DNA of 64,000 nt from Antitrichia curtipendula (GCA_951230915.1 OX579635.1:47244001-47308000), one strand, 5' to 3'. Positions 11,691 to 24,523 are shown, counted from the first letter of the stretch. Translations and numbers: made by a program. The notes: generated from the letters alone by a model not told the origin.

Positions 11691-14600
11691 TTGTCTAGGA
11701 GAGCTTTTTCACTCGTCGTATTTTTCAAGAAACATGGACACAGCACACAACTTCAACACAGTATCAAACTGACGAAGACGTACAAATTCAACGTCAGCCG
11801 CCTCCGCCGCGTGAGGTTTCCAAAACGCTTACCCTTATTTCAAATCAAGCTTCCAATTCAGCACAGGAGTTACTATCTTCTCGGCTTACCAGTACATACT
11901 CTTTGACCTTCACTGCACTTCCTTAATGTGAGGAACTTCATTGTTCTATGCATGCAAAACAATGCAGCATTTTATGCCGTCAGTAGGTTATAGTCACAGT
12001 TACGACTGATGGAGAAGCTTTTGATTACTTGGAACGGTATACAGTTGTATAGGCACCGTCTGTGGCTGCGAACATGAAAAAAATAGTCTTTGTAATTAGT
12101 TGCTAAACAATACTTCTTTTCACTTTCTTGAACATCCGAACTGTACATATACGTATTGCATGGTCTGATTATATCAAGACCTTCTATAGTAATCTACGAA
12201 GACAAGAGCAGTCTACAAAATTTGCTTTCTTCTAGTTCTAATTTCTAGAGTTTCATATCAAGAACTTTTTCTTCCTCTGATCCAGCCAAATTAACCTTCT
12301 TCCCACTAGTTCTGTTGACCGAAATTGCTAGCGAACACATTATGTCTCCATTACTGTCAATCCAGACACGCTAAACTTCTGAGCTTCTCGGCATGATTTG
12401 TCTCCAGACGCATACATCACGAAGATGAACCAACATCTACTGTTTTTCCACTGCACTCTTCCCTCTGCCAAAACAAAAACAAAGTAACTGTAATGAATAG
12501 ACGTAATTTTCTGGTCTGTACATTTTTCCAATTTGTTTTATAGCTTATAAGTAAACTACGGCCCTATGCACATTGCATAGAAGTAGTTCGTTCCAGTACT
12601 CCACATCAGCACATCAGGTTCTCCATGGTAGGTCTATCCCTATTTCAACATTGACGGTTTGTCACTTCCTCTTCCTCTATTTAAATAGAAATCATTTGAT
12701 ACTAATAAAGAGCAATTCAAGAAGTAACACATACTGACAGGATGATCATCTTGCCTTCTGCCGTGACGTTTGCTTGAACACCTCCACCGACAGATCTCCA
12801 TTAAGCCTCCCAAGTGCTGCAAACAGAGTACACAATTGTAATGAATCTATTTCAGAGCGTTCAAATTGTGTAAGTACTAACACAACAAATACACAAACAT
12901 GAAATGCAGAACATGAGACTTGAAACAGCATTTCACGATGCAAGTATTTATAAAACCATATTCACGTTTCTATAGAAAAAAGAAGAAAGAATAAAAAATG
13001 TTCAGAAAGGGTTTCGACATCAAGTACTATGTTCAAAATGAAAGGTGCTTCCAGTAACGTAGGTGTCTTCCACTTTCAGATTGGTCTACCTTTCCAACGG
13101 CATGAAATACACACTTCCTTGGACCGTCAGCCTTGCTTATCAAATCATGCAATCATGTCTCCAAAAAGAATACATATAAGCCTCGTTGAGCTTAAAGTTG
13201 AACTCAAATGAAGTATTTCAGTCTTCCCATGTACAGTGAAGTATTTACCTGCAGGACTGTAGATGGACATACGAAGATTCACATGCTCCCAACACTCATC
13301 GAAATAACCAGGGGACGGAATGGACAAAGAAGAAGCACACACTGAAAATGCATCGGAATATGCTAAACATTTTATTTTAATTCATTTTAAACATCAATGA
13401 CAATAACTAAGTAAAACTCCATCTGCTGTAACACAAAAAACTGCCATTCAAAAGTGGTACAACGACATAAAATAAGCTCGTGCATTTGCCGCATGGAAAA
13501 TAAAAAAAAAGACGTACAAAAAAACCTCAATGGTACCTAGGGTTAAAAAAACAGAAATTATATAGGTCCAAAGCAAACACAAGTATCAACACTTTACCAT
13601 CACCGGCAACAAACTTGTCTACCTACAAACCCAGCGTACACATATTTCATCTTCAAACAAACTCAGTAGTCCAGCCACCTGAAGGCATTCCACATCTTGT
13701 AAGTACTATTGAATTTACAAGTCACGTAAGGATTATCGATTCATGGAACCTTTCAGCTTCCAGAATATCGAGTACGCGAGATTGTAGGGAATCTCGAACC
13801 CTAAATGCGAACTTGTAAATGTTGATCTGGGAAAGAAAGTATCACTTCATCGACGAAGGAGTTTCAATAATTTCAAAATCAACGAACTGGATGCACGAAT
13901 AAAAATTTCTAGAAATTGCTCAGTACAGTATTACTTAGATGCAGCGGCGGTACAACATAACAGACGAGACTACAAGCTTACTCGGTAATGAGAAGATCCG
14001 TCTCCAAGCTATCTATCTGGCCAGCGACAACATGACGATGAGGAGTCCTGCTATAGTCTACCGAGTACACAACGGTGCCATCCTAGGCATCAGGCCCCGA
14101 CATCGCTGCTCCGAGTAATTGCTTTCATATGAAATAACTAAATTCCGATGAATACATAATTCACCATGTTACGCATATGCATAGGTGTGTGTTCTAAAAC
14201 AATCTCATGGCCTGCATAATACGCTCGGATTACAAGATCCGCATTCCTGGTCACTGTCTGCCACAAGACGACCGCAGTCACTGTAAGACAACCCCAAGTC
14301 TTTTTAGAACAAAACCCCAAAACCCTAATGCAAAACTACTAAAATGTGTCCTAACTCTATTGAGGTATCGTCAACCAAGTGCAAATACAAACTAACTGAA
14401 AATAGTTCTTGCAGCTCACAGTGCACGCTCTTGAGAGTGTTTTAGGGATACTTTCAGGTACTGTACATATTAACTAGCATTGTGAATTCACATTCATGTC
14501 GAGCAGTAAGTGAAGAAAAAACGTTGAATGTATCATGTACAAATTTGACTACCTCCACCAGACTCCGTTTCCTCCTAAATTTTTTTGGTGCTAAGGCTAT

Positions 14601-15667
14601 TGATTAAATCCCTTACTCCATGAGTACATGAAACACAAAGTGAGATAAAAATAGTCAATCCTAGAAAGAAAACATACCCTTCTTCATGCACTTCTGAGCG
14701 TGGAGAACTTTGAATTGTTGTACCTCGCCTTTCCTATCCAACATGACTTTGCGATATTGTTCCTCCACCGGAGGTAATACTGCTTTGGTTGGATACTGAG
14801 CATCTTAAATATTTCTCCAAATTGACGAGGAAAAATTAACTATGGCTCACTTGCTCGCTTCTCAAACAACACAGTAATGAAAAACATTAATTGCTGCATG
14901 CTTCAAGAAGCTGATTAACAAAAACATATCACATTTGCACTTATAGTCATATATATTGGTTAATCGTAACCACAAACGTCAGTGACACACGGAAGAGCAC
15001 CAGTGTGATCCACATACGTGCACACACCTACATCCGTGTTGCCTCTAAAAAAACAAAAAAAAAGAGACGGCGACACAAACAATGAAATAAAATGATTACA
15101 GATTGTAGTACTTCCAACAAAATGTCTCACAAACAAGGCATCCACAATTTCCTCGAAAAAAAAACAAAAAACCCATCCCACGACTCTAAGGAAACACAAC
15201 CCCTTTTTTCAGACCACATGTTCATCCGCACTTTGTATCCAAGTCATTATGGTACGCCGCACCAAATCCGTTGTCCTCTTTCTTCTTAATCAGATTCCAT
15301 GTCCATGTCCTGCAGCAAGTCGATCAATACATTAAAACAAGTCGACCCATTCTGACCTTATTCAAAGTTGAACTGAGCATGGAAATATAACAGGAAATTA
15401 TGTTTCGATTAAAATTCCTCTTTTTCCATTACTACATTTCAGAATATAGGTTCTACTGAACATCAATCTTACACACTATGCGGCTATGTAACAATGAAAT
15501 TGTGTAACTCTTACTTTATGGAAACAACATTTTTTAATACACAGAAACAACTTGTCATTGTACAATTCAGTAGCCCATGCATTTTCGGAAGTGCGAATGC
15601 AGAGTCCGCCGCAAAATACTACAGCTTACATTTCACTCTGTTTTCATTTCTGCAACACGAAAAAATA
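11691..15667. other. CACTA left arm, unassigned
   Basis: AT-rich sequence with short frames only. A minus-strand frame at 13145-13342 starts near IPSPGYFDECWEHVNLR and could be a second, weak B3-like exon, but I cannot support it. No RNA gene or clear repeat is seen. The segment is probably 3' flank or intron of the minus-strand transposase gene. Confidence 0.4.
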
Positions 15668-16372
15668 CTAAGTGAAAAGAAGCAGGATGTCATATAAGCT
15701 TGCCACGTTTTCCTCGATGCCTTCGGAAGAATGCGGTCCAGATGAACTTGATGTCCTCATGAAGGAATTGCTTCCATCATACTCCGCAGATGAGGCTTGT
15801 TCATGTTGCGAACCATTGACTGAATGAAATGTTTGTCCACGAAGTCCTAAACCACGAGTCGAAGGTCTTTCTACGTCTCCTCCTTCACCTGCACCTTGAC
15901 ATTGCAGGTTCTCTGAAAACAGCAATTCGGCTTCCAACCTATCTTCAACTTCTTCGGAAGAGTCTTCAGCGTCTACTTGTTGCACAGGTCGTCTTTGCCC
16001 ATTCCGTCCCCGGGCACTTCCATGCCTGGTAGTTCTAGAGCGCCCTCTCTGTTTGTTTGCTCTCATTGGTCCTGTAGCCACTCTTCTGCCCGGTCGTCTT
16101 ACGGGTTTGAGAATCACATTTTCACCGGTTGCTGCTAGAGGAATAATTTCTTCGCCCACTTCTCGATCAGGCCTGAGGCCATCGAAGTCATCGTCAACGC
16201 CCATTTCGAACATTGGTGTTTGAAAATCGTCACTATCATTGGGTAACACTCTCTTTCCCCTGACATCTTTCCTTAAGACGACTTGCCATCCGGGGGACTC
16301 TACTGCCTCCGAATAATAAACTTGCTCACAGTGCACCGGAAATGCAAAACTGTCACAACAAATGTTCCCATA
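15668..16372 (-). pseudogene. CACTA transposase (Tnp2-type), C-terminal part
   Basis: The frame begins in the segment after DUF4216, where CEQVYYSEAVESPGWQVVL matches the usual CACTA sequence around '...QVFYVxDPxxxxWxVVL'. It continues about 190 residues into an arginine-rich patch (VRRPGRRVATGPMRANKQRG) and an acidic and serine-rich tail ending at 15668. Joining it to the upstream DUF4216 frame needs removal of one base near 16373 (AAGAAG-G-TATGGG). With that base removed, the reading would pass through SFAFPVHCEQVYY. I therefore see a 1-bp frameshift, either a real inactivating mutation or a sequence error. Confidence 0.75.
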
Positions 16373-16374
16373 CC

Positions 16375-16916
16375 TTCTTCTGTAGTTTGCTAATGTAAAA
16401 CCCCCACTTATCTTTTTTTATAGTTGCATTATTGCCACTATAATTTGCTTTCACAAAATCACAGACCAAGACCACTAGACAATGTCGTCGGTAGTTCAAT
16501 TCCAATATTTCTTCAATGTGTCCCACGTATTCAACATCAGCATTCACCTGATTAGTATCCCGCATTCCATTTCTGCATACTTGTCTAAATGTAGCCGCCA
16601 CTCCATTGTTTGCTGTTTTAAGCGACTGTTCTGAGCTCCGTACCCTATAATGGTTATTATAAGCATACATTGCTTTATACGCAGCAGCTGTTGGTAGTGG
16701 ACCTCTTGTAGTGTCCAAGACCTCAGCATCCACGGTAACACCCTCCTGCCGTACCCAGTTGGAAAAGTCCGGTAATTCTCTAAGTTCATCTGGAAACGTC
16801 AGACGCTGTCGACGACCTCCTCTACGCTGCTGCCGGCGATAATTCTCTCTCTTGAAGACGGTCCCTGACACACACCACGTACCTCTTGCATGGCAACCAT
16901 TCCACGAACAGTACAA
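16375..16916 (-). pseudogene. CACTA transposase, DUF4216 region
   Basis: The segment encodes a basic patch (RRQQRRGGRRQR), then LPDFSNWVRQEG, NNGVAATFRQVC, and VEYVGHIEEILELNYRRHC with LVVLVCDFVKANY and KDKWGF. This is the DUF4216 pattern that follows the transposase core in many plant CACTA elements. Typical elements have 'NSGVxV...YYGxIEEIxELxY...VxLFxCxW' here. The upstream splice boundary is unclear. It is separated from the previous exon by an AT-rich intron of roughly 350 nt and ends in the frameshift near 16373. Confidence 0.8.
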
Positions 16917-17283
16917 GTAGTAAATTTTATTTTTTTAAAACAAAGATGTAGCGGTCTCCACTAGCAACGCTCTCAATCCCTCTCCCACAAAACAAAAAAA
17001 CAACCTGAGGACTCTCAATAGCAGTGACTTACTAAAATATAATAATACATTCATCTGCAACTCCGTCAACTTTTCGAATCACTACAATACTTAAAGTACT
17101 GTGGAACTAAATCTATTTCAATAGAAGGATAGTAGGCACATTGAAACTTTCGTGTCCAACAGTTTCATAGTAAATGATTTTAGACATTAAAATAAAATGT
17201 TTCCGAAATTAAAAAACGTTGAAGACAATGAATAACAAATGCTTCATTGAAAATACTTCTACAAGAAAGTTCAAATACTGTAC

Positions 17284-18179
17284 CTCCTGTAGGGCTCCAT
17301 GTGAGACGTATTGTCCAAGACAAAGCCATGAATGAGCTTTCGGAACTCAACAGTCATAACTTGGTCTCGTTTTCCTCCTTCAAGAATTTCATCGTACATT
17401 GTTGGCTCCTCCTCCGCATCCCATGAACGTTTCGTAGTGGCATTATACTCTGACAGGTACTCATTCATAAATCCAATTGACTCTTCCCTCATGTAGCCAT
17501 AGGCCATACTACCTTCAGGTCTGGCTTTGTTTTTTACAAATCCCTTCAGACCCTTCATGAAGCGCTCAATTGGGTACATAGACCGTGTATGCACCGGTCC
17601 ACATAAAAATAATTCTTCAACCAAATGTAATGGAAGATGAAGCATAATGACGAATATGGATGGAGGGAACTCTTTCTCTAATGTACATATGGTTTCTGCA
17701 ACCTCTTCTAATATTTGTTCCTTTTGATTGCAGTCGACCACCTTGGCAAAAATTTTACGGAAAAGTCTGCTCACACGCATAATTGCTCCAACCACTTTCT
17801 TGTCGCAAATGTTTCTCAGGGACAACGGAAGTACCTGTTGAAGTAAAACATGGAAGTCATGTGTTTTCATTCTGCTCATTTTTCCATTGTGAACCCGGTT
17901 ACTGAGGTTCCCTACATAGTTTGTTGGGAACTTCAATTTCTTAATTGTATTTAAAAACGTCTGTCTGTCTTCTTTCTTGAGTACGTACGGTGCATCGGGC
18001 TTGAAAAAAGTTTGCCCATCACCATTCGGCACTAGGTGTAGATGCGGACGAATTCCCCTTGCTCGCATGTCTTCTCTGGATTTGGTTCCATCTGTTTCTC
18101 CAAGTAGAGTGCGGAGCAGAACTTCACAAATATTTTTTTCACAGTGCATAGGATCAAGTGTGTGCCGAATGGGAAGTTC
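17284..18179 (-). CDS. CACTA transposase (Tnp2-type), second core exon with DUF4218
   Basis: The exon starts after an acceptor (TCAATAG, about 18180) and ends at a GTACAG donor (17278-17283). It opens ELPIRHTLDPMHCEKNICEVLL, the conserved 'LPYW...LRHxLDxMHxEKN' junction of Tnp2. The aspartate in LDPMH is the expected second catalytic acid. MKTHDFHVLLQQVLPLSLRNI, then VVEELFLCGPVHTRSMYPIERFMKGLKGFVKNKARPEGSMAYGY-type motifs are DUF4218. The intron to the preceding exon is 176 nt (18180-18355) and the phase joins cleanly at LPYWQ/ELPIR. The frame is intact within this exon. Confidence 0.9.
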
Positions 18180-18355
18180 CTATTGACATTAGTGTTCATC
18201 AAAAAATAAAGATAAGTCACCATGTTAACATAAGTAATGTATATAAAACATTTCAAAAGGAAATTAATAATTCATTACATTACGTTAAGGAAATGAAGAA
18301 GTACGGGCACGTTCATTGAATGGGAAAAAAAATTCAGTGCTGACTGTGATTTTAC

Positions 18356-19486
18356 CTGCCAATACGGTAAAGTAAAAAGAATACTTATTCTTTTTACTCC
18401 TGTTTTCTTCACGGGGTCTCCTTTTGAGTTTGGCCTCCCTCCGCATAGCAGAAATGACTCTCGCCACCCACCTCGTTGAACAATAGTCAGACCAGACTGC
18501 CAAGGTGGAGCGTGATCATGGTTTCGCTTGCCATCGAATGCGGCTCTCGCATCCCTCCACCTATGATTGTGTCGTAACCACCTCCTATTTCCCAAGAAAA
18601 CTGTCTTGTCTACACAGGTTGAGTGCTCTGCAACAGTACGCTCTCCACAAATTGGACAACCGGCATATCCTTTACCGGCTTGTCCTGAAATTAAAGTGTA
18701 TGCCGGAAAGTCGTTAATAGTCTTCAAGAAAATACCACGCATCTTAAAGTTACGAGATGTCCCTGCTGCTTCAGACATATCAACCGCAGGAACCTCCTCC
18801 CACAGGTTTTTTAAGTCGTTCACCAATGGTTGCAAGAAAACATCAATTTTGTGTTCGGAAGGAGAGTTGGGCCCCGGAATGAGCATAGTTAAAGAAATAA
18901 AGAAACGTTTTGTGACCAAATATGGTGGTAGGTTATAGAATACCATCATTAAAGGCCACACCGAATGTTTTGTTGACTGTAGGCTATGTGGGTTAATCCC
19001 ATCCAACGCCAATCCCAATCTGATGTTCCGTGGTTCTATACCAAAGTCTAGATAACGCTCTTGTACAAAACGCCATTGCTCGCTGTCCACAACAGACCTC
19101 ATTTTTCCGTCCTGAGAGTGATTATTGGAATGCCATCTGAAATGTTTAGCAATAGTGGGGCATCTAAACATTCTTCTCAACCTTGTGATTATAGAAAAGT
19201 ACCGAAGGACTCGAAGTGGCACTATCTGAGAGCCTTCCACATACCTTGACTTTCTGCAATGTGGACATTTGTCGAGCTCCGCATTCTCCTCCCAGTACAG
19301 TGTTCTTCCACAATCGCAGCAGTGGATGCTTTGGTGTGAGAGACCAAGTTTCATCAGAAGTGTCTTCATTTCATATGAGTTCTTTGGGCAATTGTTGTTG
19401 GACGGAAGAACATCATGTTTGAGGAAAGTTAGAATTTCATCAAGACAATGATGACTCACTGAAAATAAAGTGCACAGGGACATTAG
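18356..19486 (-). CDS. CACTA transposase (Tnp2-type), first core exon, cut by the nested element
   Basis: The product carries HHCLDEILTFLKHDVLP, a zinc-binding CCDCGRTLYW...CPHCRKSRY pair, VLRYFSIITRLRRMFRCP, LGLALDGINPHSL (first catalytic aspartate), HSVWPLMMVFYNLPP, MLIPGPNSPSEHKIDVFLQPL and a second CPICG knuckle. It ends LPYWQ at a GTAAAA donor (18351-18355). This is the transposase Tnp2 family core, the DDE enzyme of CACTA elements. The exon does not begin at its ATG (19483). Its natural upstream sequence lies at 40843-41188, beyond the 21.35-kb insertion, and the two frames join exactly when that insertion and one TTAG copy are removed. Confidence 0.95.
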
Positions 19487-19513
19487 AAGGCCTTATTCAT
19501 TAAAATGAGACAA
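19487..19513. repeat. Left 27-bp terminal inverted repeat of the nested element
   Basis: Matches the inverse of 40812-40838 base for base. Preceded by the TTAG duplication at 19483-19486. Confidence 0.95.
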
Positions 19514-19997
19514 TTTGGCACATTTGAGACTTTGGAAATTGGGGTGTGAAGGTCCATTGTGGTAACAATTGTTGAACACAAAGGTAAATTACTCTGAACA
19601 TACAAAAAACAGAAAACAAACAAACCATGATCAGCCAAATGCGTCCAAGCAATTGAAGAGGGAAAAATATCGATTGGTGAAATGATGGGAAACTATTTTC
19701 ATTGTTCAATGCCAGAAACAATTGAGCGATCATCACAAAGCACCCAAACACATACTCAGTAAGTTTAATATTTTTCAAAAATTTTAATACACAAAAAGGA
19801 TGCAACTTTCACTGATGGTGTCAGCAAAATAGAACCAATGGTGTAAATGAGTAAAACCATGTGGGCAGTGGGGAGGCTTACTGTACATGAAGCTCCCTAA
19901 TTTTTGTATTTAATGTTAATCTGTACTTATTATTTACCACGCTTTAATAGTAAAGGATGCTCAGAAGCCAAAGGCTTCGAAAACTTTTTAGGCTACC
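19514..19997. other. Nested element left subterminal region
   Basis: AT-rich, no gene. The inner edge repeats the TTGAGAC/ATGAGAC word. Probably 3' flank of the minus-strand cargo locus. Confidence 0.5.
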
Positions 19998-20875
19998 CTA
20001 AACATCGTTATCGCCTGTACAATTACTCTTGGTTGCTTCCAACGCTTTCAACTTCGCCAAGCCCTTCAAAACATCCTCCCGTTGAGAACGATAGTGGGGC
20101 CCACCTGCCCCGACCATCCCACTAGGGAAGCCCACACTCTGCGAGCCATCCTCTTTTCGCTTCCTAATTCGAATGTTTGGAGAAACCTCGGATGTAGAAT
20201 GAGATTTGGCCCCCCCACGAGGCGGCCTTTGAACCATTGTAGCGACATCATTTACGTACGGTACTCTAGATCCAATTGACTTTGAGTCGAGAGAACAACA
20301 TTGGTCTCTGATAATCCTCTGACGGAAAAGCGAATCAGCTGAGGCGATCGCTTAACCCCCACAGACAGCGAAGCACGAGGATCAAAATTCGCAATTTTTG
20401 CCCCAACTTCAACACTTCTCGTGTACCCAACTCGAGCGCAGGGGGCTGTCATCTCATCCATATGCGAACGTGCGAGGGTTTTCGGATGGATATCCTCGTC
20501 TTGAGGATCCATGCTGCCCCCGCTGACGGTCAGGTCTAGCTTCCGACTGGTCCCAGCCTCATTGCGTGGAGCCGGCGAGAAACAACACCCTTGAGCCGAG
20601 GACAACCGCTTCAACAGGGACGGTGAGCAGATGGGAGTCCTTTCAGGGCCGCGACTAGAGGGGCTGTCAACGGCGCCGTCCTCGACGTCCCCCTTCGAGA
20701 AATCGATGGCCGCAGACGTTGCGTCCTGTGCTGTGCGCATCATGAGCGGGCCTGAAAACACAGAGGGCTTCATGCTCCCCCCACCGGATTCGGAAAGCGA
20801 CTTCTGGGATCCGGAAAGGAGACTCCTTGTGAGCCCGTGTTGGTTATGCAAGGCTCCAGCAACTGGAGCGTCTAC
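19998..20875 (-). CDS. Cargo locus: low-complexity C-terminal exon(s), function unknown
   Basis: After an acceptor (CGTACAG, 20876) an open frame runs to 20252 (VDAPVAGALHNQHGL, SGPLMMRTAQDATS, KRSPQLIRFSVRGLS). A second frame covers 20237-19998 (MVQRPPRGGAKSHS, RKRKEDGSQSVG, EDVLKGLAKLKALEA). The composition is GC-richer than the flanks, as in the rest of the cargo locus. Serine, proline and charged residues dominate. I recognise no domain. It may be the tail of the FCP1-like gene upstream or a separate gene. The frame change near 20250 is either an intron or a frameshift. Confidence 0.45.
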
Positions 20876-21076
20876 CTGTACGAACACAAGAGTAGAGATG
20901 TCTTGCAAGCATCAACCCTCCAACAAGAGCACGAAGATCAGCATCACAATCCGAATGCAGAATGAGACACGTAGAAAATATGACTATGTCAAAATCCAAA
21001 TTGAATTTATTATTTACAAGTGAAATTCCTGTACAATATGTACACACTACAAAATTGTCTTCCGGTCCGGAGAGAT

Positions 21077-21908
21077 CTACGTCCTACGCCCGCCGGGCTC
21101 TATCACTAAATTAAACGCCGGAAGTTCAAACCGCGAACCCACATTTCGGGTGGACTCTCTCATCCCATGGACTATCCCACGGACCACCTTGGACAAAAAA
21201 GCAAGTGGGTCTCTGCCTATCCGATTCACTGACACATATTCTCGGAGGCCACTGGGTTCGCACTCGGATTCTAGACGCGAAAGCCACGGCAGGAGATCTC
21301 CCATGAGGAAGTTGTCCAGCCGTTGCGGGTGGCGCCAGGAGCGGAGGAATATGGCGTTGCCCTTCTCATTGCAGACACTCTTCTTGGGAGAGTCATCGAT
21401 GAGAAGGGTATTGTCCGCTGTGAAGGATACATCCCCACCCGACATGGAGAAGATCTTCTCCGAGAGCACCTTAAGAAACACGGGCTTCGACCCATCGTGA
21501 AGAAACCGACCCCACGTGGTTTCTATTTGCCGACAGTGCTCCTATCTGAGGACTTCAAAAGGGGCCCTGTTTCCCTTGAACAGGAATTCCGCCACCATCT
21601 CAGTAGTCGAAAGCTTCATCGAGGACCACACTACAACCCTGGCCGTGATCTGCGAGATATCGTGAAGGAATTCCCGCAGATTTGGCCTGCCAAAGACCAC
21701 TTTCGGTCCAATGATGGTGGGATTCATGTGGCAAAGTATATTTTGTTCGACACTATATGGCTTAAATTTTTTTAGCGTACGATCTTGACTCGCACTGGCA
21801 CAAGATTCCGTTTAGGTCGAACACAATATTCAGCCACTTTCCCCTCGGTTCGGGCACTACTGGAGAGACACTTCGCGGCACGATCTCTCCGCGTTCCACC
21901 GATTCTAC
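21077..21908 (-). pseudogene. FCP1/NIF-like HAD phosphatase, broken
   Basis: After an acceptor (TTTCATCAG) the product reads PEPRGKWLNIVFDLNGILCQ. DLNG is the variant HAD motif I seen in plant NLI-interacting-factor-like phosphatases. Then VVFGRPNLREFLHDI, ARVVVWSSM (motif II region), IETTWGRFLHDGSKPVFLKVL, and NTLLIDDSPKKSVCN (motif III) followed by NAIFLRSW, DNFLMGDLLPWL. The order and spacing are those of an FCP1-like catalytic domain (Ser/Thr phosphatase or related). Two breaks are visible: a 1-bp shift in a run of A near 21773, and an in-frame TAG at 21542-21544 where relatives have Gln in 'VLxQEHC'. Position 2 of the DxD motif is Asn, so catalysis would be atypical. It lies downstream of the ParB/methylase-like exons on the same strand. 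Confidence 0.8.
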
Positions 21909-22573
21909 CTGATGAAAGCAAGACAACAAAGAAATGGAGTTACTTGTTTGAATGCAAAGTCAGGTGACCCAGACAACGGAACGGAGCACTGAAATCCACT
22001 AATCCATTGCTTGCTCCCCTTAGGAAGGGCTTTGACGGGCATCGGGCGATGCAAACCAACAGTAATGTTTGGCTGAGTAAAAAAGACAGTGTCAACAGAG
22101 TACAATTAGATCGACGCATCTACCAAAATACTGCATGTCTATTTTTATTTACAAGAAAAATAATATACATAATCGCATACAACGCTGTCATTCGAGAGCG
22201 GAACTATTCGCATGGCACTACTACGCTATACTTCTCAAGACGGTGATTGCTGGTAGGAGTGTCTTTCGACGCCAAACTATACAGGAGGACCCTCCTACCA
22301 AACAAAATACGTATTGTATGAGTGACTAGCACTACGGAAACGAGGGACCTATACATCGATCAGGTACACCATGTTCAGTTTTACCCTCGACTCGAGGCTA
22401 ATCCATTACAAGTCATTGAGATATGTGTTTAGTGTCAGCGTTAGTGGATTAGACAGCAAATGCATTGTCCGGGCTCAAGAGGGAGTCATATGGGTCAGGG
22501 GATTGTACCTGTCCGGCTACTTCGTCTTCTTCCCGGACGTTGTCGAGGATGATGTCCTCTTTGTCACCGTAGT
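21909..22573. other. Intron-like region of the cargo locus with a 21-bp palindrome
   Basis: Contains a palindrome copy at about 22380-22402 and a coding-like minus-strand stretch (YGDKEDIILDNVREEDEV) ending at a CAGGTAC donor near 22510. It links the coiled-coil exon to the FCP1-like exon. Confidence 0.45.
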
Positions 22574-24280
22574 CTACACGATCGAGCTCTGGCGATCGCT
22601 GAATCGGTCCAGTCCCCTCCCGCCCGGATGCCGGACGGGGAAAAATGCTGCTGCAGCAACCCCATGATCCTCAGCCAGCAGAGCAGCATCACCGATCTCG
22701 ACTTCAGAAACTCCCGTCTGTGATTTACCCTCGACTCGAGGGTAAACGCCAGCAACAACTACGCTGGATGAAGGAGGAGCCACTGGAGCCCCTGTAACTC
22801 TGACGTCAGCCCTCAAAGCCGAGGTATCTGGCATTAGATCGGGGAGTTCATCGGCTGGTGTGGACGCCACGATGTCTTCACCAGACGGAGGGTCTTTGGT
22901 TGGAGTACCCTCGTGTCAAAGATCCGACATGCCCGTGACCAAGTCCCATACCTCCTCCGACAGGTCCAGCGCGGGGCCAGCCTGAGAGGGTACTTGACTT
23001 TGCGTGGACTGGGAATGCTGTTGGCTCGGAACGGACTGCGACTGTGACGCGGCCAGGGCATGCTGGCTGGCAAAGAAGGCTTCCATTAGCTTGGCCATGA
23101 TGTCCATCTGCGCCTGCGTCTTCTGCGTTTGTTCCTTCAACTCCTCGCTAATCCGGAGGGCCTCAACAATCTGCTTGTCCTTCGCCGCCAGCTGATCCTT
23201 CATGGCCTTATTCCTTGCATCCTTCTTCGCCCTCCGCTCCATCTTGGCCTCGTGCCACCCGGTCTGGATTTTTCCGGGGATTGGAGTAGGGGGGACCTCC
23301 TCGGCTTCCTCGACCGGGTCACCGGCGCTATCGGTGTCGTCGTAGTCCGAGGTGTGCAAAAGCGAGTCCGAGTCGACGTCGCTCAAGTCCACAGTTGGAC
23401 GCTCGACCTTGGACTTTAATTTCGCTCCCTTCCTCGCCGTCTTATGGCGACGTCGTTGACCGCCTGAGGAGGACTTCCCCATAGCCTTCCTCTTGTCTTT
23501 GTGACTAGCGCGTGCCCGCTCCTTTTGCTGCTGCTCGACGAACTCAGAGTCAGTCTCCACGTCCTCCACCGCCAAATTGGGAATCTCCGCAGGGCCTCGA
23601 GGGATAGCCTTCCATCGCTGGATGTCAATCGTGTTCGTGCCGTACTCGTCGATCCCTTCCATTCCCACATCCGATTCCCTGCGAGCAGAACCAGGTAACA
23701 GCACGCCCTCCATTTCGGTTGCCCGATGAATACCAGACGATGTCGCTGCAGCAGTCGCGTGCCTTGGCGGGATAACTTTCTCTTGCGCATCCCCCTGATC
23801 ACGCTCACGTAACCCTAGGTCTTCATCGGTATTCCTCTCGACGGATCTCGGGGATCTGGCGTCCCCTCCCGAGTTTCTTTTATGCTAAGCGGGTGTTAAT
23901 TCAACATCATGACTTCTACGATGTTGTTCCTCGGGACCCTCATCGTTATCGGATGAGTTCCTCCGACCGGGTAGAGGGAGGTCGTCGTCTCCGTCACCGC
24001 CCAACGAGTCCTCCTCGTCCGATCCATCAGACTCTCTTTCTTCCGCGTCCTGTGATCCCTCCGGACTGCTTGGAGGAGAAAGCAGTTCCCCAGCTGTCGG
24101 GGGGGAGACGGAAACCAACACCGGCGCCTCCACGTACAGTGGTCTCAGATACTGCGCTGAGTATGGTGAATTTGAGTGGAGAAAGTCATTCATGTCCAGG
24201 TACGCACTTGATTTTGTGTACGCCCTATGCCTCGCGGTCAATGACTTCTCAACCAGGCCGTAGTAGTATGACCCATATAA
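22574..24280 (-). pseudogene. Cargo locus: end of methylase-like domain plus acidic and coiled-coil tail
   Basis: After an acceptor (TTGTTCAG, 24281) one reading frame runs about 1.7 kb with two stops, TAG at 23885-23887 and TGA at 22916-22918. It begins LYGSYYYGLVEKSLTARHRAY, which continues the methyltransferase-like motif of the exon upstream. It then passes through acidic segments (DAEERESDGSDEEDS) and a basic nuclear-type patch (RRRHKTARKGAKLKSK). A Lys/Glu-rich coiled coil follows (KMERRAKKDARNKAMKDQL...EELKEQTQKTQAQMDIM) and then a Gln/Ser tail. A 21-bp palindrome at 22724-22745 is embedded in frame (AGVYPRVEGK). Frame continuity across both stops suggests a recently inactivated or read-through gene. 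Confidence 0.65.
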
Positions 24281-24523
24281 CTGAACAAGTAATAAACAAA
24301 CAGGTGTTAGTCGACAAGGCATACGGATAAATAGCCTCGACTTGAGGTTACAAGGTAATGTCACCAGACATCATCCCTCATTACATACTGAACATCGATT
24401 CATCACATAAACAAGTTATCCTCGACTCGAGGGTAAATGGTAATCCCTACGGCAACCAATAAATTTTGCGGAAAGCGTTTCATGAAATGATAGAAGTTAC
24501 CTTCGAGTCGAGGGTAGACATAC
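24281..24523 (-). other. 243-nt intron with three 21-bp palindromes
   Basis: Minus-strand donor GTATGT (24518-24523) and acceptor TTGTTCAG. Palindromes lie at about 24497-24517 (just inside the donor), 24416-24437 (middle) and 24331-24350 (towards the acceptor). Confidence 0.7.

Noticed and set aside
22721..22750. A 30-nt mini-intron (GTTTACC...TCACAG) around the in-frame palindrome
   Set aside because: It has GT and AG ends and keeps the frame, but 30 nt is far below normal plant intron length. An in-frame palindrome insertion is simpler.
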